The notes under the pieces: model-generated
Databases searched by the model: none
Seen by the model: the letters and a program-made list of their open reading frames with translations, nothing else
Told to the model about the DNA's origin: nothing
Assembly: GCA_018657645.1 (NCBI GenBank)
Contig: JABHWT010000419.1
Location: forward strand, 1-43,694
Direction of reading: 5' to 3'
Source of the DNA: Halieaceae bacterium
GTDB lineage: Bacteria; Pseudomonadota; Gammaproteobacteria; Pseudomonadales; Halieaceae
Length of the DNA: 43,694 nucleotides
Position numbers and translations under genes: made by a program
Shown: piece by piece, positions 9,022 through 16,287 of the stretch
Layout of the letters: every line of letters begins with the position of its first letter
Position numbering within the stretch: the stretch's first letter is position 1

Positions 9022-10386
9022 GTGACTGATTCCGGCGAGGGGCAGGCCATTTCGCTGCGAAATTGGCTGCGGTTTCTGTTGCCCTCGCTGCTGGGCGTGA
9101 TGATCTTCCTGACTCCGGTAGAGGTGGAGGGCTCAACCAAGGTTTTACTTGGTGTTATCGTCGATTGGATTATTGCAGAGTCCGGGGCCGGTATGCGCTG
9201 GTTCTGTCTGATTGTTTTTACAGGCGCGGCGGTCTTGACCCCACTTTTCAGCTACGGACCACAGGCAGGCGTGCTGCAGCGGGTGCTTCCCGCGGCAGTG
9301 CCGGTTCTGGTGCCCGGACCTTATGCGACCGCGGCGCGGATGATCGGGGGCATTGTCGCGCTTTTAACTTTTATGGGGGTTGGCCCCGACTGGATGATTG
9401 ATGCCGACACCGGCGGCACTGCCTATTATTCGCTGGCGGCCGTGATTTTTTGCATCATTGGTGCGGGGGCACTTCTGATGCCACTGTTGACTGACTACGG
9501 TCTTCTCGAGTTTTTCGGCACCCTGTTGCGCCGGCCCTTTCAGGCGATTTTTGGGCTACCCGGGCGCGCCACCATCGATACACTGGCCAGCTGGGTGGGA
9601 GCCTCGTCCATCGCCGTGCTGGTCACCTCCCGGCAGTATGAAAACGGCTACTACACGGCGCGGGAAGCCAGTGTTATTGCAACCAATTTCTCTGTTGTTT
9701 CCGTGCCGTTTGTGTTTTTGAGCGCAGATATAGCCGGGGTTGGGGATGCCTCCGGTACGCTGTATCTGGCAATGGTCGGTATCGGCGTGATCTGCGCGCT
9801 AACAACACCGCGTCTGTGGCCGCTAGTGGTGATGCGGGACGACTACTATGCACCGGTTGGCAAGCAAATCCACGAGCAGGTGGCGTCCGGTTCCCGATTG
9901 CGCTGGGCGCTCACCGAAGGCCTGAAGCGGGCCAAAACAGGACCCACGCCCCGGGCATTTATCCGGGAGGGTCTGGCGACGGTTCTCGATCTGTTTATCG
10001 CGATGATGCCGGTGGCTATGACTATTGAGTTCGTGGCCCTTGTGCTGTACTACCACACGGGCATCCTGCATGTACTGACAGCCCCCCTGGTGCCCGTTTT
10101 AAACCTGATGGCGCTGCCCGATGCAGCTGCCGCAGCACCGGGAATAGTGATCGGCTTTTTGGACCAGTTCGTACCGACCGTGATCGCCAGTGGAATTGAC
10201 GCCCCCGAGACAAGCTTTGTTCTTGCTGGACTATCGGTCACGCAACTCGTGTTCATGGCAGAAACCGGTGTGCTCATCTACCGCAGCGAGATCCCGCTGC
10301 CGATTCACTACCTGGCTACCATTTTCGTGATCCGTACAGTGATTGCCCTGCCGATTCTGGCGATGATTGCGCACTATGTGTATTAA
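9022..10386 (+). CDS. YjiH-family membrane protein (nucleoside recognition/GATE domain)
   Basis: A 454-residue polytopic inner-membrane protein with about 10-11 hydrophobic segments. The repeated gate-type layout and motifs (LFSYGPQAG-like loop, DTLASWVGASSIAVLVTSRQ, FSVVSVPFVF, FIAMMPVAMTIEF) place it in the YjiH family. This family carries a nucleoside-recognition domain and has no firmly assigned substrate. The start is GTG with AAGGAG at 9007-9012, 9 nt upstream. It is divergent from the beta-lactamase-fold gene and followed 69 bp later by an SDR in the same direction, so the two may be co-transcribed. Confidence 0.85.
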   Translation: MTDSGEGQAISLRNWLRFLLPSLLGVMIFLTPVEVEGSTKVLLGVIVDWIIAESGAGMRWFCLIVFTGAAVLTPLFSYGPQAGVLQRVLPAAVPVLVPGPYATAARMIGGIVALLTFMGVGPDWMIDADTGGTAYYSLAAVIFCIIGAGALLMPLLTDYGLLEFFGTLLRRPFQAIFGLPGRATIDTLASWVGASSIAVLVTSRQYENGYYTAREASVIATNFSVVSVPFVFLSADIAGVGDASGTLYLAMVGIGVICALTTPRLWPLVVMRDDYYAPVGKQIHEQVASGSRLRWALTEGLKRAKTGPTPRAFIREGLATVLDLFIAMMPVAMTIEFVALVLYYHTGILHVLTAPLVPVLNLMALPDAAAAAPGIVIGFLDQFVPTVIASGIDAPETSFVLAGLSVTQLVFMAETGVLIYRSEIPLPIHYLATIFVIRTVIALPILAMIAHYVY

Positions 10387-10455
10387 ATCAGCAAGCTGCG
10401 ATAAAGGTATTATCAATACATAACGAGGTACACTAGCAAGGTGTAGGAGAAATAT

Positions 10456-11289
10456 ATGGATATGAAGAACCTGAACGGGAAGACCGCCCTGGTGACCGGG
10501 GCGGCCAGTGGTATAGGACGGGAGACAGCGCTCGCCTTTGCGCGCCGCGGCGCCGACATCGTGATTTGTGACATCGACGAGGCTGGAATGAAGGCGACGG
10601 CGGATGCGATTCGTACACTGGGTTGCGAGGTGTACACCCACCGGGTAGACGTTGCGAACGCCGGTGAAATGGAGGCCTTCGCCGATGCCGTGCACGCGCG
10701 TGTGCCCGCTGTCGACATCCTCATGAACAATGCTGGTGTCGCAATAGCAGGCACCTTCCTTGCCACCTCGCTTGAAGATTGGGATTGGATTTTGGGGATT
10801 AATACCCGCGGCGTTGTGCACGGCTGCCACTTCTTTATTCCGGCAATGGTGAAGCGCGGGACGGGTGGGCACGTCATCAATGTTTCGTCGGCGGCGGGCT
10901 ACACGGTCAGCTCCGTCCTCGCAGCTTACAACACCACAAAGTTCAGTGTGCTTGGCCTGACCGAGGCGCTGTGGGAAGAGCTGCACCCGCACGGCATTGG
11001 CGTAACAGCGGTTTGCCCCGGGTTGATCGATACGCCCATCACGAGAAGCGCGAAGCTTGTCGGGCAAATGGACAAGCCCGAGATGCGCGAAGAGATGGTC
11101 GAGGGTTACCGAAAGCGGGGCTATGGTCCCGATCGGGTGGCGACCAACATATTAAAGGCGGTGCAATGCAATCGACTGGTTGCACCCATTTCGCCCGAAG
11201 CCTGGGGGCTTTATTATCTGAAGCGCTTTGCCCCTGGATTGCTGCGCTGGTTCGGGCTAAAAATGGGCCAGAGTCGATTGAACAACTGA
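10456..11289 (+). CDS. Classical short-chain dehydrogenase/reductase
   Basis: A 277-residue NAD(P)-dependent oxidoreductase with a Rossmann fold. The cofactor motif is TGAASGIG (14-21), an acid-rich CDIDE follows strand 2 (favouring NAD), and the structural motif is NNAG (91-94). Catalytic residues are Ser144/145, Tyr158 and Lys162 (AAYNTTKF). The ~25-residue C-terminal tail after the fold is basic and hydrophobic, as in SDRs linked to lipid or aromatic alcohol oxidation and membrane association. The substrate is unknown. AGGAGA lies 6 nt before the ATG. Confidence 0.9.
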   Translation: MDMKNLNGKTALVTGAASGIGRETALAFARRGADIVICDIDEAGMKATADAIRTLGCEVYTHRVDVANAGEMEAFADAVHARVPAVDILMNNAGVAIAGTFLATSLEDWDWILGINTRGVVHGCHFFIPAMVKRGTGGHVINVSSAAGYTVSSVLAAYNTTKFSVLGLTEALWEELHPHGIGVTAVCPGLIDTPITRSAKLVGQMDKPEMREEMVEGYRKRGYGPDRVATNILKAVQCNRLVAPISPEAWGLYYLKRFAPGLLRWFGLKMGQSRLNN

Positions 11290-11436
11290 AGGGTTGGCAG
11301 CACCTCTTGTACCAAGCCGGGTGGAAAAGAAGTGCTAATTCTACTTATACCCAGGCGGCTAAGGGTCAATGACTCGATCATGGGAATCAGTTTGGCAGTG
11401 ATTGAGTTTGAAAAGGGGGATGAAAGTAGATGTTGA

Positions 11437-11526
11437 GTTTGTGCTGAAAAGTACCTTAAGGCTACGATTGATTCAGTTATTTCACAGAGCTATGCAAACT
11501 GGGAACTACTAATAATTGACGATCAC
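11437..11526 (+). pseudogene. Relic of a family-2 glycosyltransferase (N-terminal piece)
   Basis: A short plus-strand frame, opened by a TGA at 11434, reads AEKYLKATIDSVISQSY then ANWELLIIDDHS. This is the signature of the first 35-45 residues of GT2 nucleotide-sugar transferases, where the DD of IIDD lies in the donor-binding pocket. The normal PxYN start is missing, and the match stops at the Ser codon TCA (11527-11529). Read on the other strand, that TCA is the stop of the neighbouring glycosyltransferase. There is no start codon or ribosome binding site. The scrap is ~84 bp of a gene cut at both ends and was presumably left by recombination. Confidence 0.7.
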
Positions 11527-12516
11527 TCAGCGGCCACTACTTTCTCGATGCCGTTGCACCACCCCCGGCATATTATTGTCCTGGTATAGCGAGCGGTAAC
11601 AACGCCAAAAGGCTTGTGAGTTCGCCGGGAGGATGCGTTGAAAATCTTCGCCTGCCTGCAGGAATGAAAGCGTTTTACGATAGCCTAGCAGTTCGTTCTC
11701 TAAATTGGTTACCAGGTCCTGCTTGTTTCGGTCCTGGTAGACGGTCGCCACGTCGTAAATAACTGCGTCGGGAAAGTAGTGCTGCAGTATATACGCGCCC
11801 CATATATCGTCCATACGACCCACATGAGGCAGAACTGCATAATAAGGAAGTACTTTCCGATGAAGGAATGTATTTTGTGAATTAAACGGTGCGACCTGAG
11901 TCGAGCCGTAGGGCCCAACAATGTCATCATATCTCACAAGCGGTTTATGCGTGAGGCGAGCAATGGCGTCGATATCAGGGTCCCCGTCCCAGAGATTTGC
12001 CTGCACCAGACACAATTTGCTTTTTCTTCCATGGGATACGAGTTGGTGGCGCACCTGTAAATGCTCTATTGGATATCCTCTATGCCACAAATGGTTGTCT
12101 TTTGTAACCGATAGGGGGTCGAAATAATCAGAGCCTGTGCACTCGTAACATTCGTAGCACACCTCCTGCCCTACCTTGATGTCACGCCCCCAGTGATCAT
12201 ATGGAACGTTGTCATCATCGATTGTCGCAATCACCTCTGCACCGCAGGCGAAGGCATATACAAATCCAATATTCCTGCGCTGAATAGTCCTCCATCCAAT
12301 AGTGGCAGATAGCTGCGGGAACAGTGCCTCTTGCTCTTCCGGGTCAAGATATTGGACGCGTGGAAATCGAGCCTCCAGTTCCCGGTAAGACCCGTGCGGT
12401 GTTTTCGTGTCCCCTATAATCAAAAACTCCCAGTCGATAAGGGACTCTGTGAGCTCACAGAACTTTTCTGTTGCCACCGTAGGTTCATTAATCGTTGTGG
12501 TCACAATAACGTTCAT
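11527..12516 (-). CDS. DUF288/STELLO-like glycosyltransferase
   Basis: 329 residues from the Met at 12516. An upstream in-frame TTG (12570) would add 18 basic residues without signal character. The N-terminus (MNVIVTTTINEP), GDTKTP, the WRTIQRRNIGF helix and the ATIDDDN triad (Asp100-102, metal/nucleotide-sugar site) resemble the DUF288/STELLO glycosyltransferases and reversibly glycosylated polypeptides. Later features are FNSQNTF and HVGRMDDIWGAY. The protein has no signal peptide and is probably cytosolic. Donor and acceptor are unknown. Its stop codon is formed exactly at the junction with a GT2 relic, so the natural C-terminus may be altered. A small membrane protein gene lies 102 bp upstream on the same strand. 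Confidence 0.75.
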   Translation of the reverse strand: MNVIVTTTINEPTVATEKFCELTESLIDWEFLIIGDTKTPHGSYRELEARFPRVQYLDPEEQEALFPQLSATIGWRTIQRRNIGFVYAFACGAEVIATIDDDNVPYDHWGRDIKVGQEVCYECYECTGSDYFDPLSVTKDNHLWHRGYPIEHLQVRHQLVSHGRKSKLCLVQANLWDGDPDIDAIARLTHKPLVRYDDIVGPYGSTQVAPFNSQNTFLHRKVLPYYAVLPHVGRMDDIWGAYILQHYFPDAVIYDVATVYQDRNKQDLVTNLENELLGYRKTLSFLQAGEDFQRILPANSQAFWRCYRSLYQDNNMPGVVQRHRESSGR

Positions 12517-12618
12517 AATCGTTTGGTCCGGTCTGGCTGGTCGTCGCCTGATATTCCTACAAAGAAGCAAATCCTCCCAGATCGATCCCGCCAGAGCAAG
12601 TGCAGGAGAGCAAGCAAA

Positions 12619-12909
12619 CTAGCGACTGAACGTTCCCTTTGCCGACCAGGGTATCGTCAGCCTGCTGTGCTGTAAGTACGACCTGCTCGTTCCGACCATC
12701 GGTATGGAATACACCAATCTGACCGGCCCCGATGCGGTTCGTGTATACAGTTCCAACGGGAACGCCGGCGAGCTTGTTTCAACGTTTCTGTCAGTTGCAG
12801 CAATGGGCTGGGTAACTTCCATTTCTGTGCCGTTGCCTGACAAGAACCGATCGGCCAATAAACCAATAACGGCCAACACCAACAGCCCCTGGATAATCCG
12901 GTTGAGCAT
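12619..12909 (-). CDS. Small single-pass membrane protein, function unknown
   Basis: A predicted 96-residue protein with a clear N-terminal membrane segment (MLNRIIQGLLVLAVIGLLADRF) and a polar, probably periplasmic tail rich in Thr/Ser and Arg (VETSSPAFPLELYTRT, VRLVYSIPMVGTSRS). I do not recognise a family. The frame stays open upstream to 13230, but that extension is basic, low in hydrophobic structure and would overlap the gene at 13130, so I prefer the Met at 12909. No good Shine-Dalgarno supports this start. It precedes the DUF288 glycosyltransferase on the same strand and may be co-transcribed. Confidence 0.5.
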   Translation of the reverse strand: MLNRIIQGLLVLAVIGLLADRFLSGNGTEMEVTQPIAATDRNVETSSPAFPLELYTRTASGPVRLVYSIPMVGTSRSYLQHSRLTIPWSAKGTFSR

Positions 12910-13129
12910 GGAGCCGGTTACATGAGCGACCGAGTCATCTGGATGGACATCTGCGGTTCGCTTTAAACCAGCTTTGTAGCGTCGACCCGACCCCACACCG
13001 CGAGCGGCCGATTTTGTTAAAAAGCGAACGAGATAGTGACCCGGGTGTCTAGAGGGCATACAGTCGATCTTACAATCCGCCCCTGTGAACGTGTAAAATG
13101 GCTGCAGGAAAAAGAGTGCTAAGGAGACG

Positions 13130-13639
13130 ATGATGAAATTTCGACAGTTGCTTTTATTGATGTTGCTACTGCCTCTGACGGCAACTGCAGAGGATGCGGG
13201 GCTTGAGTTTGAAGCCGTGGGCAAGGTCATTGACGATTTTCACGATGCCGCTGCACACGGTGACAAAGAACGCTATTTTGGCCATCTGACAGACGATGCG
13301 GTTTATCTGGGCACCGACGAGTGGGAACGATGGCCGAAGTACCCGGAATTTAATGAATATGTTGATGGCCGATTCAAGGACGGAGCGGGTTGGGACTACA
13401 AGTCGGTGGACAGAACGATTCGTCTTAATAATCGATCGGACGTCGCCTGGTTCGATGAGGTATTGTTTTCAGAAACCAGTGGTCGCATTCGAGGCACCGG
13501 CGTGTTGTCTCGACAGTCCGGAAAATGGAAGATTGAACACTACGCCATGTCATTCCTGATCTTTAACGAAAACTGGAAAGAGGTGATTGAGTTGACCAGG
13601 AAGACGAGGGCGCTCAAAGAGGGGCAGGAAAGGCAATAA
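13130..13639 (+). CDS. Exported SnoaL-like/DUF4440 (NTF2-fold) protein
   Basis: 169 residues with a cleavable signal (about 1-20, ending TATA-ED) and an NTF2-like cone domain. Landmarks are VIDDFHDAAAHGDKERYF, LTDDAVYLGTDEWERW, DVAWFDEVLF and GTGVLSRQSGKWKIEHY, the typical pattern of SnoaL_3/DUF4440 proteins. Such domains bind small molecules or act as simple isomerases, and no catalytic role can be fixed here. AAGGAG at 13121-13126 sits 3 nt before the first ATG and 6 nt before the second (13133), so the second may be the true start. The next gene starts 26 bp after the stop, suggesting an operon. Confidence 0.85.
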   Translation: MMKFRQLLLLMLLLPLTATAEDAGLEFEAVGKVIDDFHDAAAHGDKERYFGHLTDDAVYLGTDEWERWPKYPEFNEYVDGRFKDGAGWDYKSVDRTIRLNNRSDVAWFDEVLFSETSGRIRGTGVLSRQSGKWKIEHYAMSFLIFNENWKEVIELTRKTRALKEGQERQ

Positions 13640-13665
13640 GCCGCTGCAAAAAAAGGAAATCCATA

Positions 13666-14937
13666 ATGCGCAAAGCCAAACAAAGTTACAGGAATCTCTT
13701 ATTCTTACCCTTGCTGGTATTGCTGTACGCCTGCGCCGAGCCGCTGTCTGTCGCCAATCCACCCCTGCCCCAGGCAGAGCAGCCCCTGTCCTGGAGCGCC
13801 AGGGCAGGTATTAACGGCTTGTTGAATGCCAGTGTCTGGATGGGGCAGCGCTCGGGCTATATTGCGCTGTTCGCTAAAGACGGCGAACTGGTGCATGCCA
13901 CAACCGCGGGCTATGCGGATGTCGAGTCCTTAAGCCCCATGACCCTGGACACCCGCGTGCGCATGGCATCGATGACCAAGCCGGTGACGGCGGTGGCGGC
14001 TATGATACTGATGGAAGAGGGGCGGCTGGGACTGGATGACCCGGTGTCCGACTACATCCCGGAGGCTGCAAGCCTGCAGGTAGCCAGCCAGCAGCAGCCT
14101 GATGCCAGCGGTGAGTTTGTGCTGCAAGCACTGCAGCAGCCCTTAAGTGTCAGGCACCTGCTTACCTTTAGCTCGGGGATCGGCAGCCAGGAAGGGGAGG
14201 GTGAACTGGTGGAGCTGTGGGCGGCGAACAGCATTTATCGCACCGGTGGTAGCCTGGGCGATCGGGTGGATCGCATTCTGTCCCTGCCGCTGTTTGAGCA
14301 ACCTGGTACTCGCTGGCGTTATGGTTGGTCGGCAGATGTCCTGGCCAGGGTAGTCGAAGTGGCGTCAGGCCAGTCTTTTGACGCCTTTTTACAGCAGCGT
14401 ATTTTTGATCCGCTGGGGATGGTGCATACCAGCTTTCTACCACCTGCCGATCAACGGCAGGGCATGGCCAGCGTCTACACGCAGAACGAAGAGGGAAAGC
14501 TACAGCCAGTGAGCTATTTTAAAAACGATGCCCCCGACTGGACCCCTGGAGGCAGTGGGCTGGTATCAACCGCCGGCGACTATATGCGCTTTGCCCTGAT
14601 GCTGCTCAACGGTGGGGTGTATGAGGATGCACGCATTCTACAATCTGACACGGTGGCCGAAATGACGCATCCCCACGTGAAATCAGGGGTGCTCGCAGAG
14701 AGGGACATAGAGGGCCTGGGTTGGGGGTTGGGCGTGGCGGTGGCGGTAGATTCCGAGGCTACCCCTTTCGGTGACTACAATGGCGATTTTTGGTGGTCGG
14801 GCTACTACGGCACCACCTTCTTTGTCAGCCCTTCGGCCAATATGGTGGGTGTGGTGCTCTCCCAGAACGAACCGGCCGCTAATAGTGACGACCCCATAGC
14901 CCTTTATGCGGTGCAGGGTCTGGCGTTGATGCAATAA
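13666..14937 (+). CDS. Beta-lactamase-fold serine hydrolase, lipoprotein
   Basis: A 423-residue PF00144 member. Its signal ends in LYAC (Cys23), predicting a lipid-anchored envelope enzyme. SxxK is at Ser102-Met-Thr-Lys105 (MASMTKPVTA), the second catalytic Tyr is probably Tyr219 in RYGWSADVLARV, and WWSGYYGTTFFVSP near the C-terminus replaces the KTG box in the way seen in EstB-type esterases. LLTFSSGIG and DPLGMVHTSF are also conserved. This pattern favours an esterase/amidase over a true lactamase. AAGGAA precedes the start. It lies 26 bp after the SnoaL-like gene and is probably co-expressed with it. Confidence 0.88.
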   Translation: MRKAKQSYRNLLFLPLLVLLYACAEPLSVANPPLPQAEQPLSWSARAGINGLLNASVWMGQRSGYIALFAKDGELVHATTAGYADVESLSPMTLDTRVRMASMTKPVTAVAAMILMEEGRLGLDDPVSDYIPEAASLQVASQQQPDASGEFVLQALQQPLSVRHLLTFSSGIGSQEGEGELVELWAANSIYRTGGSLGDRVDRILSLPLFEQPGTRWRYGWSADVLARVVEVASGQSFDAFLQQRIFDPLGMVHTSFLPPADQRQGMASVYTQNEEGKLQPVSYFKNDAPDWTPGGSGLVSTAGDYMRFALMLLNGGVYEDARILQSDTVAEMTHPHVKSGVLAERDIEGLGWGLGVAVAVDSEATPFGDYNGDFWWSGYYGTTFFVSPSANMVGVVLSQNEPAANSDDPIALYAVQGLALMQ

Positions 14938-15002
14938 CAGCAGGTGTCAGCATGCATCCTGGTATGCAATTCAACAAGCAGGGGTTTGCAGGTACAGTGT
15001 TA

Positions 15003-15881
15003 TCAGGGCGAGTGGGGGGGCGATGAACTGAACCTGCCGGTCTCAACCAGCTTATGCATTGACCGATACAAAACCCAAAGGGCTAGCATCGGAATCACCA
15101 AAACATGCAGTATAAAAACAACGATGACATCGATAATATGGCCTACACTTTCAGTCATCTCTTGCTTGATTGATTGCACGGGGTTTTCCGGCATAGTAAT
15201 TTTTGGCAATTCAAATCCGTAAGGAAAGTCGAAAAGGCTCTTCTCCTGTTTTTTATGCGGAAGTTGATCAGTGAGCTCCGGGTTTTCCGGTTTAACCTCG
15301 GGGAGGTCACTAGATGAATCGTTAAGTTCCTGTTGGCTACCATGGTATGTGTCTGCCAAAAAGTGGTCAAACAACAGGTCGCTGGTTACCACCATCACGG
15401 GTATGGCAAACCTGACGAGCAGAAGAATTAGCAATATGTTCGACAAGATCGGCGGCACGGTGTTTTTGGTTAGTCGTAGTGCTAGCCATAGTAAGGCCAC
15501 ACAGGTTACTAAACTGGCAATGACTACTTCAGAGCCGATCGCCAGCAATATCTTGTGAATACCGAACGCCACACTGGCCAATAGCATCAGGTCTGAAAAA
15601 GTCTCTACGAGATCATTTAGAGGATCCAGTACCTGCCCTGGCGTCAGCGTAATTCCAACACCTATCGGTTGAAACGCGGCTTCCGTACCCTGCGCTGCCG
15701 ATATCGCCGCATTGAGGGCTCTGGCAGTCGCAAACGATGCAAGGGATCGCTGTAAACCGGTGTCAATGTGTTCCTCGGCGATGGTGTTTAGCGCCGGTAG
15801 CCAAGACAGCGTGATAGCCAAAAAGATAGCTACTACCGAAATGATGTTTGCCGGTGTCATTATTACCTTTTCAAGTTTCAT
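15003..15881 (-). CDS. Conserved membrane protein of unknown function
   Basis: 292 residues from the Met at 15881 (GGAA upstream); an in-frame Met at 15911 would add 10 residues. Hydrophobic segments lie near residues 8-30, ~100-120, ~125-145, ~150-178 and ~255-280. The conserved-looking block between TM1 and TM2 contains LNAAISAAQGTE and GITLTPGQVLDPLNDLVE. A charged Pro/Glu-rich loop precedes the last membrane segment, and the C-terminus is Ser/Pro-rich. I do not recognise a named family and no catalytic motif is visible. It stands alone, convergent with the beta-lactamase-fold gene at 13666. Confidence 0.75.
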   Translation of the reverse strand: MKLEKVIMTPANIISVVAIFLAITLSWLPALNTIAEEHIDTGLQRSLASFATARALNAAISAAQGTEAAFQPIGVGITLTPGQVLDPLNDLVETFSDLMLLASVAFGIHKILLAIGSEVVIASLVTCVALLWLALRLTKNTVPPILSNILLILLLVRFAIPVMVVTSDLLFDHFLADTYHGSQQELNDSSSDLPEVKPENPELTDQLPHKKQEKSLFDFPYGFELPKITMPENPVQSIKQEMTESVGHIIDVIVVFILHVLVIPMLALWVLYRSMHKLVETGRFSSSPPHSP

Positions 15882-15928
15882 AGTGTTTTCCAGGAATTGA
15901 TGGGGTCTCAAAGATTTGATTCAATTTA

Positions 15929-15941
15929 ACCCAATTTGGGT
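15929..15941. promoter_or_regulatory. Palindrome ACCCAATTTGGGT, possible operator
   Basis: Perfect 6-bp arms (ACCCAA/TTGGGT) around a single T, about 48 bp upstream of the leftward membrane-protein start. Size and position fit a dimeric repressor site, but no regulator gene is nearby. Confidence 0.3.
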
Positions 15942-15964
15942 GTTACTGTCGTGGGATTAATTGG

Positions 15965-16001
15965 GCACCCGCAGCAAGTGCACCCGCAGCAAGTGGCTGT
16001 C
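15965..16001. repeat. Tandem 15-bp repeat and first copy of a dispersed 18-bp repeat
   Basis: GCACCCGCAGCAAGT occurs twice head to tail (15965-15979 and 15980-15994). The second unit runs into GGCTGTC. The 18-mer CCGCAGCAAGTGGCTGTC (15984-16001) occurs again, identical and in the same orientation, at 43327-43344. Both copies are intergenic. Confidence 0.7.
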
Positions 16002-16287
16002 TGCGGCCAGCTGTGTATACTGGGTTGATTGAAAAGTTGGTGTTTACCCCTCTTGCTTTGGCTGTACCACTGATACCGCTGGAATATGCCATTCAAATGA
16101 AATAGGGTGCGACTTTTAAAAATAACTAAGAAAATGAACTGAAGATCACATTAGGCTGTAACTCCGTGGGCTCGAGAAAAGCTCAGGAACAGCTGCAAGA
16201 AGAGAGTGGAAAGCGTGAATGTGACGCTGGAGTCTGCGGACAATTTGCAGATTTCCTGGCCACAAAATAAGCAATGGTGAAATAGTT

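Larger units (their letters stand above)
15882..16287. other. 406-bp divergent intergenic region with repeats
   Basis: It lies between the unknown membrane protein gene and the Amt-like gene. It contains a near-perfect palindrome (15929-15941) and a tandem 15-bp repeat (15965-15994) whose 3' part recurs at 43327. I see no gene relic, no NtrC/sigma-54 promoter and no strong Shine-Dalgarno before the Amt-like ATG. Confidence 0.5.

Noticed and set aside
10231-11067. A 278-codon open frame on the minus strand across the YjiH-type and SDR genes
   Set aside because: It lies antisense to two well-supported genes, its translation is Arg/His-rich with no domain, and it has no ribosome binding site.
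12910-13230. Upstream extension of the small membrane protein on the minus strand
   Set aside because: It would overlap the 5' end and ribosome binding site of the SnoaL-like gene, and the extra residues look like translated non-coding DNA.
15965-16010. Integron attC site or CRISPR-like array at the tandem repeat
   Set aside because: There is no R'/R'' core or GTTRRRY sequence, only two units, and no spacers or cas/intI genes nearby.
16002-16287. A sigma-54/NtrC-type promoter expected before an ammonium transporter
   Set aside because: No GG-N10-GC element with proper flanks was found; the absence fits the doubt that this is a true ammonium transporter.
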